Source of the DNA: Burkholderiales bacterium
GTDB lineage: Bacteria; Pseudomonadota; Gammaproteobacteria; Burkholderiales; Burkholderiaceae_C
Reading direction: 5' to 3'
Assembly (NCBI GenBank): GCA_025350145.1
Contig: JANXYH010000154.1
Coordinates: 1 to 49,076 of the forward strand
Length of the DNA: 49,076 nucleotides
The position numbers and the translations under genes were made by a program. The notes under the pieces are model-generated. The model was not told where the DNA came from. It saw nothing but the letters and a program-made list of their open reading frames with translations, and did not search any database. Position 1 is the stretch's first letter. Each line of letters opens with the position of its first letter. Below are positions 48,778 to 49,076 of the stretch, one piece after another.

Positions 48778-48875
48778 GGCGGTGGCTCCTGGTCAGGGTT
48801 TGGCGATTGGGCGGCGCGGCGGCGTTGGCGCAGCGGCCAGGACGGGCGGGCGCCCTCAGCCCAGTCGCCAGACGC

Positions 48876-49076
48876 TCACTTCGAGGTCGGGAAGCCGAAC
48901 TCCGCGCCCTTGGCGATGCTGTCGGGCCAGCGCTGCATCACGCTCTTTTGCTTGGTGTAGAAGCGCACGCCCTCTTCGCCATAGGCGTGCATGTCGCCGA
49001 ACAGGCTGCGCTTGAAGCCGCCAAAGCCATGCCAGGCCATCGGCACCGGGATCGGCACGTTGATGCCGACCATGCC
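48876..49076 (-). CDS. mmsA: Methylmalonate-semialdehyde dehydrogenase, C-terminal part (cut by window edge)
   Basis: The last 66 codons and stop of a CoA-acylating aldehyde dehydrogenase. The family end [39 protein letters not shown] and QKSVMQRW is unmistakable. The enzyme turns (methyl)malonate semialdehyde into propionyl- or acetyl-CoA in valine, inositol or beta-alanine breakdown, the step after the omega-aminotransferase at 40,694. The N-terminal part lies beyond 49,076. Confidence 0.9.
   Translation of the reverse strand, partial: GMVGINVPIPVPMAWHGFGGFKRSLFGDMHAYGEEGVRFYTKQKSVMQRWPDSIAKGAEFGFPTSK

Overview
The window is about 49 kb of very GC-rich (roughly 70%) DNA from a betaproteobacterium, most likely Burkholderiales in or near the Rubrivivax/Leptothrix/Comamonadaceae groups. 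This rests on gene content and order (atpIBEFHAGDC followed by hemE and priA on one strand), a Bug-type tripartite tricarboxylate receptor protein, many catabolic genes and strong GC-rich codon use. The genus is an inference. No rRNA, tRNA, CRISPR array, transposase or phage gene was seen. Gene density is about 90%.

Layout. (1) 1-9,100: a Crp/Fnr regulator, a small Cys-rich protein, an MFS transporter divergent from an acyl-CoA dehydrogenase, an oligopeptide-type ABC binding protein with a clear sigma70 promoter, a Bug-type binding protein, a VOC protein and an aldehyde dehydrogenase. (2) 9,100-18,300: a two-gene operon pairing a sphingomyelinase-D-like phosphodiesterase carrying a C-terminal PLAT domain with an orphan Nterm_to_SelD-type flavoprotein; Rep helicase; an AEC permease; a carotenoid oxygenase; PriA. 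(3) 18,294-18,642: a lower-GC gap with one perfect and three near-perfect DnaA boxes and an IHF consensus. (4) 18,643-27,114: hemE and the complete F1Fo ATP synthase operon. (5) 27,204-31,000: sugar-lactone/epimerase genes, a GNAT, and a divergent cytochrome b561 / cytochrome c' pair. (6) 31,107-37,328: a tightly overlapping six-gene unit (EamA exporter, internally deleted aminotransferase, Thr/Ser dehydratase-like enzyme, PhzF, VOC, AlaX-type tRNA editing protein) divergent from a MocR regulator, with a perfect 8+8 bp dyad between them. (7) 37,567-49,076: an unrecognised protein, ABC-F protein Uup, DUF1330, an omega-amino acid:pyruvate aminotransferase, DUF3237, two divergent tannase/feruloyl-esterase-family lipoproteins, a serine hydrolase, a small membrane protein, a DHFR-like reductase and the C-terminal end of a methylmalonate-semialdehyde dehydrogenase cut by the window edge.

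How the genes work together. Energy conservation (ATP synthase), haem synthesis (HemE) and replication restart (PriA, Rep) form the housekeeping core. Around it lie uptake and catabolic genes. The most unusual units are the MocR-linked amino-acid module that includes a tRNA-proofreading enzyme, the PLAT phosphodiesterase plus flavoprotein operon, and the DnaA-box-rich gap beside priA. Convergent gene pairs repeatedly share perfect palindromes that include one or both stop codons.
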